Shown: positions 1-12,500 of the stretch, one piece after another
How positions within the stretch are numbered: the first letter of the stretch is position 1
Layout of the letters: each line of letters opens with the position of its first letter
NCBI RefSeq assembly: GCF_000182565.1
Contig: NW_015971540.1
Span: 930,476 to 994,475, forward strand
Source: Spizellomyces punctatus DAOM BR117
Lineage: Eukaryota; Chytridiomycota; Chytridiomycetes; Spizellomycetales; Spizellomycetaceae
DNA: 64,000 nucleotides
Reading direction: 5' to 3'
Position numbers and translations under genes: made by a program
The notes under the pieces: generated by a model
Databases searched by the model: none
Told to the model about the DNA's origin: nothing
What the model saw: only the letters and a program-made list of their open reading frames with translations

Positions 1-2087
1 CAACTTGCCTGCAAACTCAGTGACCTGAGATCTTTTAGACCTTCGAGGCCCCGCACGTCGCTCAACATATTATTGTCAAGGATGACATGGCGAATTTTGG
101 GAGCCGCCTCCAAATTGGGTATCTGATGGAAAACCTTATTTAGAAAATTCCCCAATAACGGCATGCCCATCGATTCAAAACGCACTTTCGTCAAAGATGT
201 CTCCTTTAACTCCAAAGATTCCAGCTCCAGTAGCTCTGCTGCAGAAGCCTCACTACTCTGTCGCTGCCTTTTCAGCGATCCCAAGAGCAAATCCAACTCC
301 CGTTTCCTCGCCGCCTCTTCTTCCTCGAGACGTTTCAAAAGCAGTGCATCACGCTGCGCTTTCTTTTGTTGTAACTGGTTCGTCTGACGTTCAATCTCTT
401 CATTTTTGCTTTCAATATCCGATGACGAGGCCGTTGCCTTCTCAATGAGAGGACGCGCTTCTTCCCGAAGCTTTGCAATATCCGACGCCAGTTTCTCCGC
501 TGTCTGTTTTTTGTTGGTCAGCTTATCTTCTGCGCTTCTCTGCAGCGACTGCTGGGACTCGAGCAACGGATTTAACCGCCCCATCAGCACGGCAGCTCTA
601 TCACGTTCTTTATCAAACGCAACCTTTGCGTCATTCGCAAACCAGGCTACCAATCGACGAGTTTTTTCCTGTACATCACGCTGCCGTTGTTTAAATTCAC
701 GTATTGCACGGGAATGGGTAGTTTTGCTAGTACTGAAGGAGTCGAGACGGAATCGAAGCTTGGATTGCTCTCCCGCTTCCTCTCTCTGTCTCCCTGTAAT
801 AAAATCGTACTCTGCCCTTAAATTCCGCTCTGTAGCCCGGAGTAATTTTTCCTCCTATGATGGACATTAACATCGGCATCGGTAAACGTCATCGTCTGAA
901 AAAGGGAAACGAACCTCACTTTCCACGTCCGTGACCGCAGGTGTTTCAACCAAAGCCATTATCGGAAGAATTTCAGTAGTATGATAAGCTTGGGGTGATG
1001 CGGCCCGTTGTGAAGCCAAGACTTCCTGCTGGATATCCAGGAGCGACCGATTACTGCCATTTCTCTCCGGAAGCCCCTCAGCTAAGGACCTGGTCGCAGT
1101 TAACCCTAACGTTTCCTCTACCAGCTCTCGGCGAAGCGGAGGGTCTAAAGGTATTCCAGCTTTTTCTGCTTCCTTGTGCAAAGATTCAAGTAGCGCCTCC
1201 TCACTTGCTGACTTTGTCTGCAAAATACTGTAGCCAACCTTCAGCATTGTGGGAAACAAAAAATAATAGGCCAACTAATCGTACCTCAACCGCTGATTCA
1301 GCTCCGATTCAACTTCTTCCAGGTGACGATCTAATTCTGCTTGGTCCAGATGCGTATCCATTGTCCCATTTTCGATGTTATCACTGACAGAATCGACGTC
1401 TTTCAAATAGGAATCTGTATCTGCCTTCCATTCCGAATAATCTATGTTTTCTGCGACCATTGCAGGTGTATCTGTGTCAATATCATCAATATCACTAAAT
1501 GAGAAACATACGGTCAGAGGCAATCAATAAATCCGTCCTTCAGGCATGACTATGTAAAGTAAGACATACGCTGGTAAGTGCGGTTGGAGGTCGATAGTAG
1601 CAATGGGCGTATCGAGCGGTAACTCCAGGGAGGAACGAGAGGAACCCATCAGATACTCCTCGAGATCTGCGGGTGGCAGCTCGTCTTCAGTGAAGTTATT
1701 ATCATATTCTCTGCGGTCTGCCTCTCTGGATTCTATGGTCTGAATATAGTCCGCCCAAGATTCCATTCTCTACATTAAAAGTCCTGTGAGATATGAGACA
1801 TAGATCGGCGACCAAATCATCTGCGGATCACCTCCAGTGTCGGAAGCTCGCTATCATCAGAGTCATCTTGTATCGTAGGAGAGGTGGTTCCATTTGTCTC
1901 TTCATCCGAAACATGTTCGTCGTCTTCTTCAGTTGACTAAGCTTTCAGAGGCATGGCAAAATGATCAGCTAGTTCCTTAAACTTTGGATAGGGCCGTAAC
2001 ACTTACCGTCAAATTGCTTAGCGCCTTGAGTTCAGACCTAATCACCTCTTCGACATCGAAATCAATCTCTTCATCTGATCCCGACAT
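1..2087 (-). CDS. LRRIQ1-like coiled-coil/leucine-rich repeat protein (5' part; continues beyond window start)
   Basis: The start codon is at 2087 (MSGSDEEIDFDVEEVIRSEL). Several short exons follow, separated by GT-AG introns (for example a donor near 2009 and an intron of about 41 bp around 858-820). The N-terminus is very acidic, with runs such as STEEDDEHVSDEE. Exons covering 1-860 encode a long charged coiled coil (repeated E/K/R/Q heptads, LKRLEEEEAARKRELD). At the very edge this runs into leucine-rich repeats (NLEAAPKIRHVILDNNML, LEGLKDLRSLSL). An acidic head, central coiled coil and C-terminal LRRs resemble the cilium-associated LRRIQ1 family, and the N-terminal acidic pattern is similar. 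Other LRR/coiled-coil ciliary proteins are possible. No IQ motif is visible in the part present. The 3' end is cut by the window. Confidence 0.5.
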
Positions 2088-2849
2088 GTCTTAACCCTAG
2101 GGTGAATACACTTGAACTAGCAGGGGGATGGTTTGCTGTCGGCGGATCGATTACGTAATGCGATCGCGTTCGTATGAATCATCGTTCTCTTGAACCAGTA
2201 ACTTTCTGCAAGGTCCCGTACCGACGTTCTTGCAAACCAAGTCTTGAACGCTGGCACCGGATGCTTTTTTGCTGTTCAACTTGTCATGAATCGATTGTTA
2301 TATCCATGCGGTTCTTGATTGCCATTTGGGGCCTTTTGGGGTACACTATCCGGAGGTGCGCACGGAGCACTCTATAACGATCCATATGATCTAGCAAGTT
2401 GGCAAGTTACTGCTCGTACACACTATGTGAAGGATCTAGCTGGCTGGGCCGTAATGGTTCAACATCAGATGCAAACGTCGTAAGGCCAGACTGCGCATCT
2501 CGTTGAATCCGTAGTTATCCGGTTCAAATCGGATTTATTTATCATCCGTGATCATCGTTCTATCGCCCTTTTAAAACTTTTGAGGGGGAAATAACTGACC
2601 TTTTCCCTTTCTCACGCTCTCGAGAAATCCATCCTTCAACAAAAGCCCGCTTCATCGGTGCAGCTTACGTCCATCACCCTTCTTCCCTCCCGACGTCCGT
2701 GCAGACTCACAGGTAGGCAGCGTTCAACGGCAATGCCGCGCAATCAAATTGTCGTTACACACAGCATCGTTCCGTTGGCGAGGAAACTGGCGGCCAACTT
2801 GTCCGTTCCGTAATCTGACGGTCAACCTTTCATTTTATAGATTGAAAAC
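2088..2849. other. Intergenic region, divergent promoters
   Basis: About 760 bp between two divergent genes. Pyrimidine-rich stretches just upstream of 2850 look like a fungal core promoter and 5' UTR. Short open frames here have no family resemblance. No tRNA, repeat or mobile element seen. Confidence 0.5.
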
Positions 2850-4751
2850 ATGACTGCCGCAGTTTCTGCCTCTGTTCCTGCACCAGCCGAGAAGACCAAG
2901 GTGGTTTGACTGATGAGCAACAAACGCAAAGGCCTTGTCATTTTGATCGGCGTCTTACGTTTATCTTTTTGACTTTCAAGGTCGACGCGTTCGAAGTTGG
3001 GTGGCTCTTTGTTCAAGAGTATTATACCTTCCTCAACCGGGATCCCCAACGTCTCCACTGCTTCTACAACAAAAAGTCATCCTTCTTGCACGGTCACGAG
3101 GGTGAGGCCACCGCGAAGACCTGCCATGGTCAGCAGGTATGCTCTTCAATTGTTACCTGGATTGCTTCGGTTGCGTCGTCTTATACACTTTTGTTCCTTT
3201 TAGGAAATCCACAGCCGGATTGTGGAGCTAGACTTCCAGGACTGCAAAGTCTTGGTGTCCAATGTGGATAGTCAGGCGTCGCTCAACGGCGGCATTGTTG
3301 TTCAGGTCCTTGGAGAAATGTCCAACAAAGGGGGTGCTTCCCACAAATTTGCGCAGACGTTTTTCCTTGCTGAACAGCCCAACGGATATTACGTTTTGAA
3401 CGACATTTTCCGTTTCCTGAAGGAAGATATTGATAATGAATACGAGGAAGCAGAGGACCCTACTGGCGGTCTGGAACTCCAGGAAACTTACGTCCCGGAG
3501 GACACCACACAGCCATCATACGTGGAACCTGTGTCGGCGGAACCGGAGGTTAGACCTGCGACTCCAAGAACGACGGTGGAGAAGGCACGCAGTCCCTCAC
3601 CTTTGAAGGAGGAAGTGGTCGCCGTTCCCGACGTGAAACCCGCCCACGCTGACGAAAGCCGTGTTACGGACAACGTTGCGTCAGACGCCTACGGATTGGC
3701 TACCTGGGAACCAACTCCCGCCGCAGAACCTGTCGCCGAGTCAAAGGCCGCCTGGGGGACCATTCCCAAGAGTAAACCCGTGGCCGCAACACAGGAAATC
3801 ACCGAAAACAAAAAGGCCAGCGCACAATCGACGTCCGCTCAGAATGCAAACACCACCGCCACCGGTAAGCAAGCTGCACCTACCACTCCCAGCAAGCCCA
3901 AAACATGGGCAAGCCTTGCGGCAAATAATGCTGCTAGTTGGGGACCGGACGTGTCCCCAGCTAAAGGACACATTAGCGCCGGTCAGAACAGAGCACCACC
4001 TGCCGCACAGCAACGACCCGCGTCTCCTCAAAAACCCGTTTCAAAACCCGCCGAAAAGTCATCAGATGCAGAACCCGCGTCCGAAACAACCCCAGCAAGC
4101 GAGCACAAGGATGGAGGTTTCCGTGAGGTTCAAAACCGACAGCATAAGAGGGCGTCCCAGCCTCCTCAGCAGCAACAGCAACAGCACCAAGAAGGTAAAG
4201 TCGTATGTTTTTGACCGTTTCTCTTTCACCGGTGTTGGTCACGTGTAATTGACTTATATGCTGTCCCTTGAATTAGACGATCGAGAAAAGTTCTCTATTT
4301 ACATTCGTGGCATTTCGGAGGCCATTGATAGAAAGTCATTGACGGAGACTTTCAGTAAGGTCGGTACCGTGCGCAACGTAGACCTGATTCCTTCCAAGGT
4401 GCGTTTACGAATACATATGAGCTACTTCTGGATGGTCGCTAATCATATGTATAGAATATTGCTTTTGTCGAATTTACCACCGTTGAAGCGGCCCAGAAGG
4501 CTATTGGCAACAGCTTTACAGTTAATGGACAGACCGTGACGGCAGAGGAGCGTAGGAAGCCTCGTCCTTACTCCCGCAATGGACCTCCGGGTCAGTACCC
4601 ACAACGCCGTGATTACCACGACGGAGGGGCTCGTGGCAGAGGCGAGGGCGGTTTCCACAACCGCGGTGCGCAAGGTAACCGTGGTCGGGGAGGATTTGGT
4701 GGTTCGCAGAAATCAGTTGCTGCGGGCAAACCCATGAACGGGAAACACTGA
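2850..4751 (+). CDS. G3BP-like stress-granule protein (NTF2-like domain + RRM + RGG tail)
   Basis: Spliced model: 2850-2900, 2981-3136, 3204-4194, 4277-4398, 4455-4751, giving 538 aa in a consistent frame. Residues about 18-130 form an NTF2-like domain (VGWLFVQEYYTFLNRDP, LHCFYNKKSSFLHG, KFAQTFFLAEQPNGYYVLND). The long middle is low complexity, rich in Pro/Ala/Glu/Gln. The C-terminal third is an RRM (FSIYIRGISEAID and NIAFVEFTTVEAAQKAI), followed by an Arg/Gly-rich tail. This order is diagnostic of the G3BP family (Nxt3 in fission yeast): RNA-binding proteins that nucleate stress granules and, with a Ubp3-type protease, control deubiquitination. It acts in the cytoplasm. The domains make the family firm; the partner protease is inferred from the family. 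Confidence 0.9.
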
Positions 4752-5148
4752 TACCTGGACTAGCGACAGCACCAGTGAATTTACTGGGATTGTCGGAGGA
4801 TGATTGATCAACATGAGTGTAATATATTATAAGATTTTCAAGATGCCACTTGTTGGCTAAACTGTTGGCTGAATTTAGATGTTACAGATTGTGCATATAT
4901 TTCCTGACGTTTGCAAACACTATTTTGCAGGCAGCAATTCAATGTTAGACGCTGCCGAATGTTTAACATTGTCTTCTTGAAGATCACCGTCCAGCCATCA
5001 TCACAGTGGTCGTCACACCATGAAAATCGGTTGACAATCGCAAATTGGGATTGGGGCAAAACACATGAGATTCGACACTTAAAAGCCTTTAGCAGGTGCT
5101 TATGTCCAAATCGGACCACCTCGTCTGTTGGCGTCAAGGCTCTTTCAG
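4752..5148. other. Intergenic, convergent 3' ends
   Basis: About 400 bp between the 3' ends of two converging genes, AT-rich just after 4800 (TAATATATTATAAG, probably 3' processing signals). Open frames on both strands here are short and match no family. Nothing else seen. Confidence 0.5.
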
Positions 5149-5748
5149 TTACCCAGATGGTGCATCTGAACCTTCCACCAGCTTGCGGTCATTTGCATAC
5201 GCTTTAGCCCACGACTTGAATCCCCCGTCAAGCACAGAAATCTCAGGTTTATCCTTGATCGACCTTGTTGTCCGCAAGATCTCAATGAGTCTCACTGCCG
5301 CGGTCGGGCCACGGACTAATGACACCGTGCAGTGAAAGATCAATTGTCCCGGAAGTGCAGTAAGATCAAGCTGTTGACCAGACGCTCGCACAGCAGCGGC
5401 TGCCAATCGATCCAGCAAAGCATCCGCAGGCATCGTCAGCATCAGCGGGGAAGGTATGTTAACAGCAGAACGAATATGGAGGCGTGAGTAATCCCAAGGC
5501 TCCCGAACATCCACAATCAAATAATCTAGACTGTCTAATTGTTCAGAGCGTTTAGAGTATGAAAACAACGACAAGAATTCTCACCCACAACGCTGTGCTG
5601 GATCTGTCACTTTCATGGCAAGCTCATCTCGGGTTATAAATGAAAGACTGTCCGCAGCTGAATGCAGCGAGCAACTCCTAGTCAATGTCTTTGGCGTTCC
5701 CTCGGGCCACTTCAATCTCCATGCTGCACAGCGACGAATAGAGATCAT
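5149..5748 (-). CDS. Rhodanese-fold phosphatase/arsenate reductase-like protein (Cdc25/Acr2/Ibp1 type)
   Basis: Two exons, 5585-5748 and 5149-5530, joined by a 54-bp intron, give 181 aa. The fold signature is SLSFITRDELAMKVTD then LDYLIVDVREPWDY. The active-site loop reads HCTVSLVR, a perfect HCX5R P-loop, and LDGGFKSWAKAY follows. HCX5R is the longer loop of Cdc25-like and Acr2-like enzymes, which take phosphate or arsenate; thiosulfate sulfurtransferases have a 4-residue loop. So arsenate reductase or phosphotyrosine phosphatase activity is likely (Ibp1, Ych1, Acr2 relatives). The first ~40 residues are basic and Ser-rich (MISIRRCAAWRLKW), possibly a mitochondrial presequence. It shares a 240-bp divergent promoter region with the next gene. 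Confidence 0.8.
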
Positions 5749-5990
5749 GGACTTGCTTCTTATATATACTGCTGGATATCGTTGGACTTGTTATGAAGCT
5801 TCCGGCATCACTAGTTCTTGAAAGGCCCGGTTGCTTGGGTGAACTATGCGAGTTCTTTACCAATGGGCGGCTTTGAATGAACTGACGGAGGGGCCGGAAC
5901 CGTGGCCCTTATTGACCAGATAGTGAGTGCACAGTGCGCGCGTTGCATGGGTTCGGCCCCAGCTATCGTTCCCAATCACCACTCTTCCAA
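5749..5990. promoter_or_regulatory. Divergent promoter interval (rhodanese / INO80E-like)
   Basis: A 242-bp gap separates two start codons facing away from each other, so both promoters must lie here. No specific motif is claimed. Confidence 0.4.
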
Positions 5991-6364
5991 ATGACAACCC
6001 CACAAAGCGACCATACCCAACTCGACCTTCCACTGCAATATCCCAGCAACGATACTCCCATAGAAGACACGTATAAGCAGCGGTACAAGTCCCTGAAGGA
6101 ACGATACCGATACATCAAACGACAGAACGAAATGTAAAGCCTCCCCCCCCTATTTCTGGGCATGTCGCGCTTGTTGATGTGCTGACACCAAAGTTGTTTT
6201 GACACAGGTTGGCTGATGAATGCCAAGCAGCTTTGGCGAAATTGAATAGGTTAAAGGTAGGAATAGTGCGTCTACTCCGAGGCGATGGTGGTTCCTAATT
6301 ATGCTGGTCCTAGATTCAAAAGAACCTGTTACTGGACGATATCATTCGAGCGGAGCAAGCGTAA
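5991..6364 (+). CDS. Small coiled-coil protein, INO80 complex subunit E-like
   Basis: Exons 5991-6133, 6208-6256 and 6314-6364 give only 80 aa. The first ~25 residues are polar. The rest is one amphipathic helix: YKQRYKSLKERYRYIKRQN, then ECQAALAKLNRLKIQKN, then LLLDDIIRAEQA. The YK-LK-R-K core followed by LLLDD/RLL is the signature of the INO80E/TFPT-type N-terminal coiled coil, a small subunit of the INO80 chromatin remodeller, so a nuclear role is inferred. The splice phases agree (AT|G across intron 1). Short coiled coils are hard to assign by eye, and another scaffold subunit is possible. Confidence 0.5.
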
Positions 6365-6750
6365 CGCTTGTTCGTCTTTCGAATGGAGAAGCAAACGTTC
6401 ATTATCTTTTGTTGTACATATTTCGTTCGAACGTCCGGTGAGGGAGTTGAAGGTTCGTAGTGTCGGGCAGTTTCCTAGTACGGGAAAACAAACAATAACC
6501 CCCCTCTTGCAGGAGAAGTATTGGTGCCATGCGTTCTCTCGTCGTCATATGTTTACAAAACGGGGTTGCAGATCACTTAAGAAGTCCCACCGGAGGACGA
6601 AGGCATGCTATTTCCTCTATTGTGAGCAGCCGTGTTCAATTCCCTGTAAACTTTTGCCTTGATGGCTACGATAACATTGATAGCTGGTGCACGCCCTCAA
6701 AACAGTACCATAACAGAAATCCTATTCACATTATGAACAACATACTTCCA
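6365..6750. other. Intergenic, convergent 3' ends
   Basis: About 390 bp between converging genes. No reading frame here has recognisable content, and no repeat or RNA gene was seen. Confidence 0.45.
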
Positions 6751-9340
6751 CTATTTCTTTCCCCCACCTCTTTCCTTTGTCGATAAGCCTAGGACAGCAC
6801 CGCTCTGCAAGTTGTAATACGCTAAAGTTGCCGTGTTCTTCATGGCCAATCCAGTTGGCGTAGTCAATTTCTGCTTGCTGGAAGCCATTGAAACTGTTTC
6901 GGCAATCTTTTCTTTCAAAGTAGACACTGTTGTCGTTAGAGGGAGCTGAAATTGGATGTCCTCTTCACCGGTAGCTGGTCGAATAATTACTTGGATTGGT
7001 TCCTAACACACGTGATAGGAACACATCTTAGCGATCCGGCTGCAGCTGCAAACTATAGCGCCACATGGACTCTATCATACCTTGTGACGAGCCAGAAACT
7101 GAGCTTCAGGAAGCAGATGACCCTCTTCCACCCGCTGCTTCTTTGCTTCTGCGTCCTCTGTCTCTTGCTCGTTCAATGGACGTTTGCCGGGAGGTGCAGG
7201 CGGCATGAATGGTGGTGCCATCCCGAGCGGCGGAGGAGGGAATATTGGTCTTGGCATGCCCATGGAAGGCAGCGGCATTGGCGGGCGGCCCATTGCCGAC
7301 GGTGGAGGAGGCATGGGCACGGGCGGGAATCCGTAAGGTCTCGGTGGCCCAGGGGGCATGTTTGGCGGCATGTGTCCGCCGTGCATACCTGGTTGTTGAT
7401 GGGGTACTTGTGGGCCAATACGGTTTTGATCATCCTGTCTGCCATAATCTCCCATTTGCTGTCCCATCGCAGCATGTTGCTGAGCTTGTCTGGTCGCATC
7501 TCCGATCGATGCGGTATGGCCGTCCCAGATGACCTTGTCCCTCTCCGCCTGCCTTTGTTCTTCTCGAGCTTTGCGGCCAATTTCTGATTCTTCGTTTCCA
7601 AATATATCGCTACGATATCCAGAAAGACTATTTAGGTTCCTGGCGACGTCATCTAAATGTCGCAAGATCAATACTAATGTCGTTTGTATGCTGCTCTGTG
7701 TAGGGACATACCTCCTTGGACGAGGTTTGTTGATTGCTTCTTAGCTTCATACGCAGCTCGCTGCTCCCGCCATTTGGGATCCATCAGCTCGATTCGAACA
7801 TGCTCATCCATCTCTGAAAGCTTGACGATAACACCACATATTGTGCAAATTTGTGTGGGCTCCGCCGCCCCAGGTGCCTTGCCTAACAGAGGGAATCAGA
7901 TAGAGTAAAGAGACAAGGTAATACATCGTCTAACGCACCTTTTGGGACATAATCCGTTCGAATCTTCATGCTTGGGTCGCTCGGCTGAGCCATTTGCGAC
8001 TCGGGTTCAGGTGTAGCGTCATCTTCGTCCATATCAACGTCTTCATCCATCTTCACAGTACCCCAGTCAGTTGAGCATTAGAAGCAAAAATACCAAACGA
8101 CTCAGACCATACCTCCACATCCATCTCTTCCGCCCCCTCGTCATGTACTGGAGTTTCCTGAGTATCAAACAACAGTGCAGCCTTCTTTTGAGTTAACGAC
8201 ATGTTCTCCAAGTCCACCAAGTTCAGCGGAGGAGGTAAATCCATGCGTTCGTCTGCCTCCACAAACTCGACTGTATCCACAATAACAAAATCGTGCCAAT
8301 CAATCGATGCGTATGCGACTGCACACCGCGGAAAAAGGTTAGCAAATTGCCCGATGTAACCAAGACAGCCTGGTGATAATAACAAAACACGTACTTCGTT
8401 CTTGGTCGGCTTCTTCTTCGGCCTTCTTTTTCTCTGCTTCTTGGTATTCGTAGAAGTCCACACGTTGCCGAATTCTATCTAGAATCGAGTATTTGTTCTG
8501 TGCATTATTTCGAAGCCTGGTATTTAAGTTTGCTGGAGGAATCAGGACCTTCGTGTATTGCTCGACAAGCTTGGTGAAGTAAGGGAAGAGACTGTGGTTG
8601 GATCGGAGAAAATCGAATTGGTAATTTCGCATTTCCCGCTTGCTCAGAGAGATCATGAAATCTCGTCCGTTTCGAGCGACAAATTGGGCGGTCAGCTTGA
8701 GAATGTCCAAGTCCTGTGCGGATATTGAAGGTAGTGGCGTGCTGAATTCGTATGCTGGCGGTTCTTTTGGTGTTGGCTTTGACAGCTTTGCGGGTCTTTC
8801 TTCCACCTGAGCCACTTTCTGAACATCTGCCTTTTTCTCAATTGCTGGCGATAGAAGCAACAGTATCAGTGTTTCCGACATCGAGGTGCAAAAGCGATCA
8901 GGTCTTTAAAGAGACTATTAATGTACCTTTGCCTTCCTTCGCGTCCTTGACCTTCCAGTCATAATAGGCCCGATAAGGGTCGGTTGGATTCAAGAAACAG
9001 AACTTGGGGTTGTGCTTCTCGTTCTCTCTTATACGCTCCTCAAACTGTGGACCATTACGAGCGACAAAGTTCGCAGTCTTATCCACAATGTCTGTTAAAC
9101 AACCCAAACGTCAGCAGTCTCTCAGAAGCATGTCTGCTCAGATCAAAACTTACTCCTGATCTCAGGGGGCGGATAAATGATGCCTTCCTGCAGCTCACCA
9201 CCTCCATTGATGGGCAATGCTCCGTTCGCATTAAGCGATATATCATTTGCGAACGCTACTGGATCTTCGGCTGGTGGCATTGCTTTATCCGATCGTTTGG
9301 CAACGTCGTGCTGCATTGTAGGTCTGACGAAGTCCAACAT
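6751..9340 (-). CDS. SF3A1: Splicing factor 3A subunit 1 (U2 snRNP)
   Basis: Eight exons: 9154-9340, 8927-9091, 8395-8844, 8113-8318, 7939-8050, 7712-7882, 7081-7652 and 6751-7002, giving 704 aa. Order of domains: SURP1 (IVDKTANFVARNGPQFEERI, NPKFCFLNPTDPYRAYYDWK), SURP2 (LTAQFVARNGRDFMISL, NYQFDFLRSNHSLFPYFTKL), a charged linker with the SF3A3-binding segment, the conserved DWHDFVIVDTVEF block, a Cys-containing PRP21 region (QICTICGVIVKLSEMDEHVR), a Pro/Met/Gly-rich stretch, and a C-terminal ubiquitin-like domain ending LAYYNLQSGAVLGL...KERGGGKK. That is the complete SF3A1/Prp21 layout with the Ubl that budding yeast lacks. It acts in 17S U2 snRNP assembly and branch-site recognition. It is divergently paired with SLX4 across 177 bp. 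Confidence 0.95.
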
Positions 9341-9517
9341 CTATAACGTGGGTTGCTATGGTAACAAGGACATGTCCCCTCCAGGTGTCTCGGCGCGTCG
9401 ATGTCTAGAGATCCTGCGCAAGGCAAATCGCGCCGGGGCATCTAATTCGCTAACGAGCTCTACAGGAATGCTCCCAACTCTTCCAACTCACGTTGGAAGG
9501 AGCTCGGGTGCTGAGCC
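9341..9517. promoter_or_regulatory. Bidirectional promoter between SF3A1 and SLX4
   Basis: Only 177 bp separate the two opposing start codons, so regulatory DNA is shared. No motif is assigned. Confidence 0.4.
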
Positions 9518-12500
9518 ATGAAAGATGGGGTGCAACTATCTGACGAGATATTTGACAAAACGAATGATCTCGTCGGTGCTACGAATGGCGCCAAATTCCA
9601 TTCTTCTTCACCCGGCAGTGAAATACCGAGGACGTTTAACGTGGACGACTCAGACTTGTGTAAACATGAAGTGAATTTGCGGTCTCAGGGACAGGTGGGC
9701 AATTCCAGCAGTAGGGGTGGACATATGCCAAAGAAAGGCGATCTTGCATTGAACCCAGAACTGACGACTGAAGGCCATTGCGCTGAAGCTAGTTCTGATA
9801 GTCATCTTGCATGCATCGCGGTAGATGACGCTGTAGAAAAGGATCCTCATTTATTGTCTTGCGAGAGGACCAATGCGTCTCTGCAAGTCAGCGATAGCAT
9901 TCCAAAGACTGCGTCTAGTGAAAGCAATATTACAAGCCCGCCTCCTACGATGCAGAAATCCCAAACATGCTTTTCCAATCATATACCGGAAGTATTTGCA
10001 GACTCGTCATGTAGTGGGGACGTTTGTGCGATCGACAAAAGGCCGGAGCTGGATATTGACCGCACTTTGAAGGCTCCTAATTGTGGGGACGATGATGCTC
10101 CAGCGAGTGTCAGTACCACGGCAGTAGCAGCGGACACCGAGCGTCTTGATCCTGGCAGCTGCTTTGATAGATTACCCATAGAGATCCGTTTCTGTCTTGT
10201 GTGCAGTAAGAGCGTCGAGAAGTTCTCCACTATTCGACGTAACATGCATGTGATGAGGTGTCTTGAAGCGCATTTGGAACCAAAAGAACATGGAGTAGAT
10301 CCGGCATCAACGGCGGCTATGAAGAGTGCGGAATTCTGCGAAGCCACATATGCTCGTTTTCTTCGGTTTTGTCCTTTCTGTGGTACTGAGAACCCTTGGT
10401 CATCGGGCGGAGCCACATCAGGACCCCTTCCGAGCAAACTGTGTTGCGAGTACGCATCGGGCGAGAATACAGTCGTCTTGCGAAAGTTGGTTTTCGCTGC
10501 GTACAAGAAGTTAATCGCTTCGTCCACTGGGGCAGTCAGTGGACACACAGTAGAATCTCCCCACTTTAGAGTTAGTGCAGAATCGACAGATAGCGGGAGA
10601 TTAGAGTACGTATGGATCGAGGTGGACTGTGATAACGAAGAGAACTGGATACCACGCATTTGTCGGGAAAGGATTCGACAGCCGCAACCGAAATCCAAAG
10701 CACTAAAAACGCGCAAGAAGCAAGTCAGTACTAGAACCAGAAGCATAAGCAATATTATCCCAGTAGAAGTGAATGGAAGCAAAGAGAATATTGAGCCGCA
10801 AAAGGTGGACTTTGCAGATGACGTCAAACCGGCTACCAGGAGCTCTGATACAGTGGTTCCAAAACCCGAAGCAAAGATAACCCCTTCTGATTCCTGCAAA
10901 CCTGCGAAATCATCGAAATTAACAACGCGACGATCGCGCAAGCGCAAATCTGCGGAAATGGATGTCCAGCTGACTCTCTCAAAGATCGAGGGTATGAAAC
11001 GACAACGTCACGAACACGCGCCCACTGTTCTTCCCGCGACTGAGGCGAAGGAGTTGGTTGAACAAAAGGTGTTAGTGTGATTCAATGAAGAGTGAGATCA
11101 AAGTAATGCAGGGTGCTAAGACTATGCGCTATAGATTAGTGCGATTTTGCACAACGTAAATCCACACATGGAGTTGGACAGTGATGACACAATGATTTAT
11201 CCCGGCCAAGAACCAGCTCACTCCGTGGATCAGGAAGTTCCCATAACTAGCTATTCTCTATGGCAACTAGCTTCAACGAAGGGAGAGATATCGGACATCA
11301 GGTGCACAGAGCTTATCAACAAGCACACCGTTGAATCACGAGTAGGTAGCTGCAGCACAGCCCCTTTTCCGCGAACTACCTGGACTTACTTTAACGTCCA
11401 TTGACAGTGTTCCCAAGCTCTGAGACCGCCTCGCCAGCTTGAAGACCCATCTCTGTCTCAAGAGGAGCGGAAACTCCTCAAGGAGAGAGAAGCACGGGTT
11501 GTCACCATTCGAGCGGTGTATGATGGGCAAATTCGGCGTCGCGAGCAGGAGTTGGAAGCGGAAATTAGAGCTCTAAGAGCCCGCCACTTACAATGGGTAG
11601 GATTTCGTGCGTAACTGGAATTGTATTTGTGGCTAAATTGTGAGGTGCTTAGGTTCGCGACCACATTAAGCTCCGTGACAAGGAAATTGCCGAAGTCATC
11701 GAACTGGCCGAAACTCGTTCACGTGCTCTGCAGACGGAACAATTGAGGAAGCATTCGGTGGTGGATGAGCAAAAGGAAGCTGTTGATGAAGCTGGAAGGT
11801 CTTTAACTCACGAACAGGAGATAGTACCAGCGCATCCGGCTGCATATAGTCCGCATCAGTCTGCTGATGAATCATGTAAGCGGGAAGTCGGTCCTGACGC
11901 GAGTCCACTAGAAATGCACGTCCGGGCGATACGTGCTGATGCTCAAGAAAATGGCGAGACCGCCACAACTGAAGATAGTGTGCAAAGTGCCCTGGTAACC
12001 AACAAATCACTCCCTTCACAACCACCTGCAGATGTTGTGGTGGATGAAGGATGTGAAGAATCTGTGTCAACTAGTCTGAACCTTTTCGACCAAGCGGCTG
12101 GGAAGGAGGAGGAACTAAGCGGGCTCATGGTTCAAGCGTTGCTGGAATGCTCCTCTGAACGTAGTCCATTCTGTGAAGAGCTTGTTGACAATCCCAATAG
12201 CTTTGGCGTCGATCTAAACGTAGCAGCTCTTGATTCAGCAAATGAATCAGAGTCTGAGACCGGGAGTAGAGGGTCTTCCAAAGACGCAGACTGCGTGAGT
12301 CCAGAGCTGTGCCCGTCGGCTGGGACGTGCATTATCATGGATGAGGATGATATTGAGCTACGTGCAGAGACGAGTCAAATCGACATTACGTCACCAAATC
12401 TTGGAAATAAGAATGGCGATCAGCCCTCCTTCCATGATGGTCTTCAGCTGCATGAGGATGCTGCGGATCTGAACAATAGCTCAAAAGTGCAGTCCACTGC

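Noticed and set aside
3488-4242. Long minus-strand open frames opposite the G3BP-like gene
   Set aside because: Antisense shadows of a low-complexity coding exon with no similarity to any family.
5934-5990. Upstream GTG extension of the INO80E-like frame
   Set aside because: Nuclear genes here start with ATG; ATG at 5991 begins the conserved part and needs no extension.
7209-7601. Frames on both strands over the SF3A1 Pro/Met/Gly-rich region
   Set aside because: They overlap a conserved SF3A1 exon; repetitive codons keep other frames open by chance.
9979-10947. 322-codon minus-strand frame opposite SLX4 exon 1
   Set aside because: Antisense to a clear SLX4 coding exon; composition follows from the sense strand.
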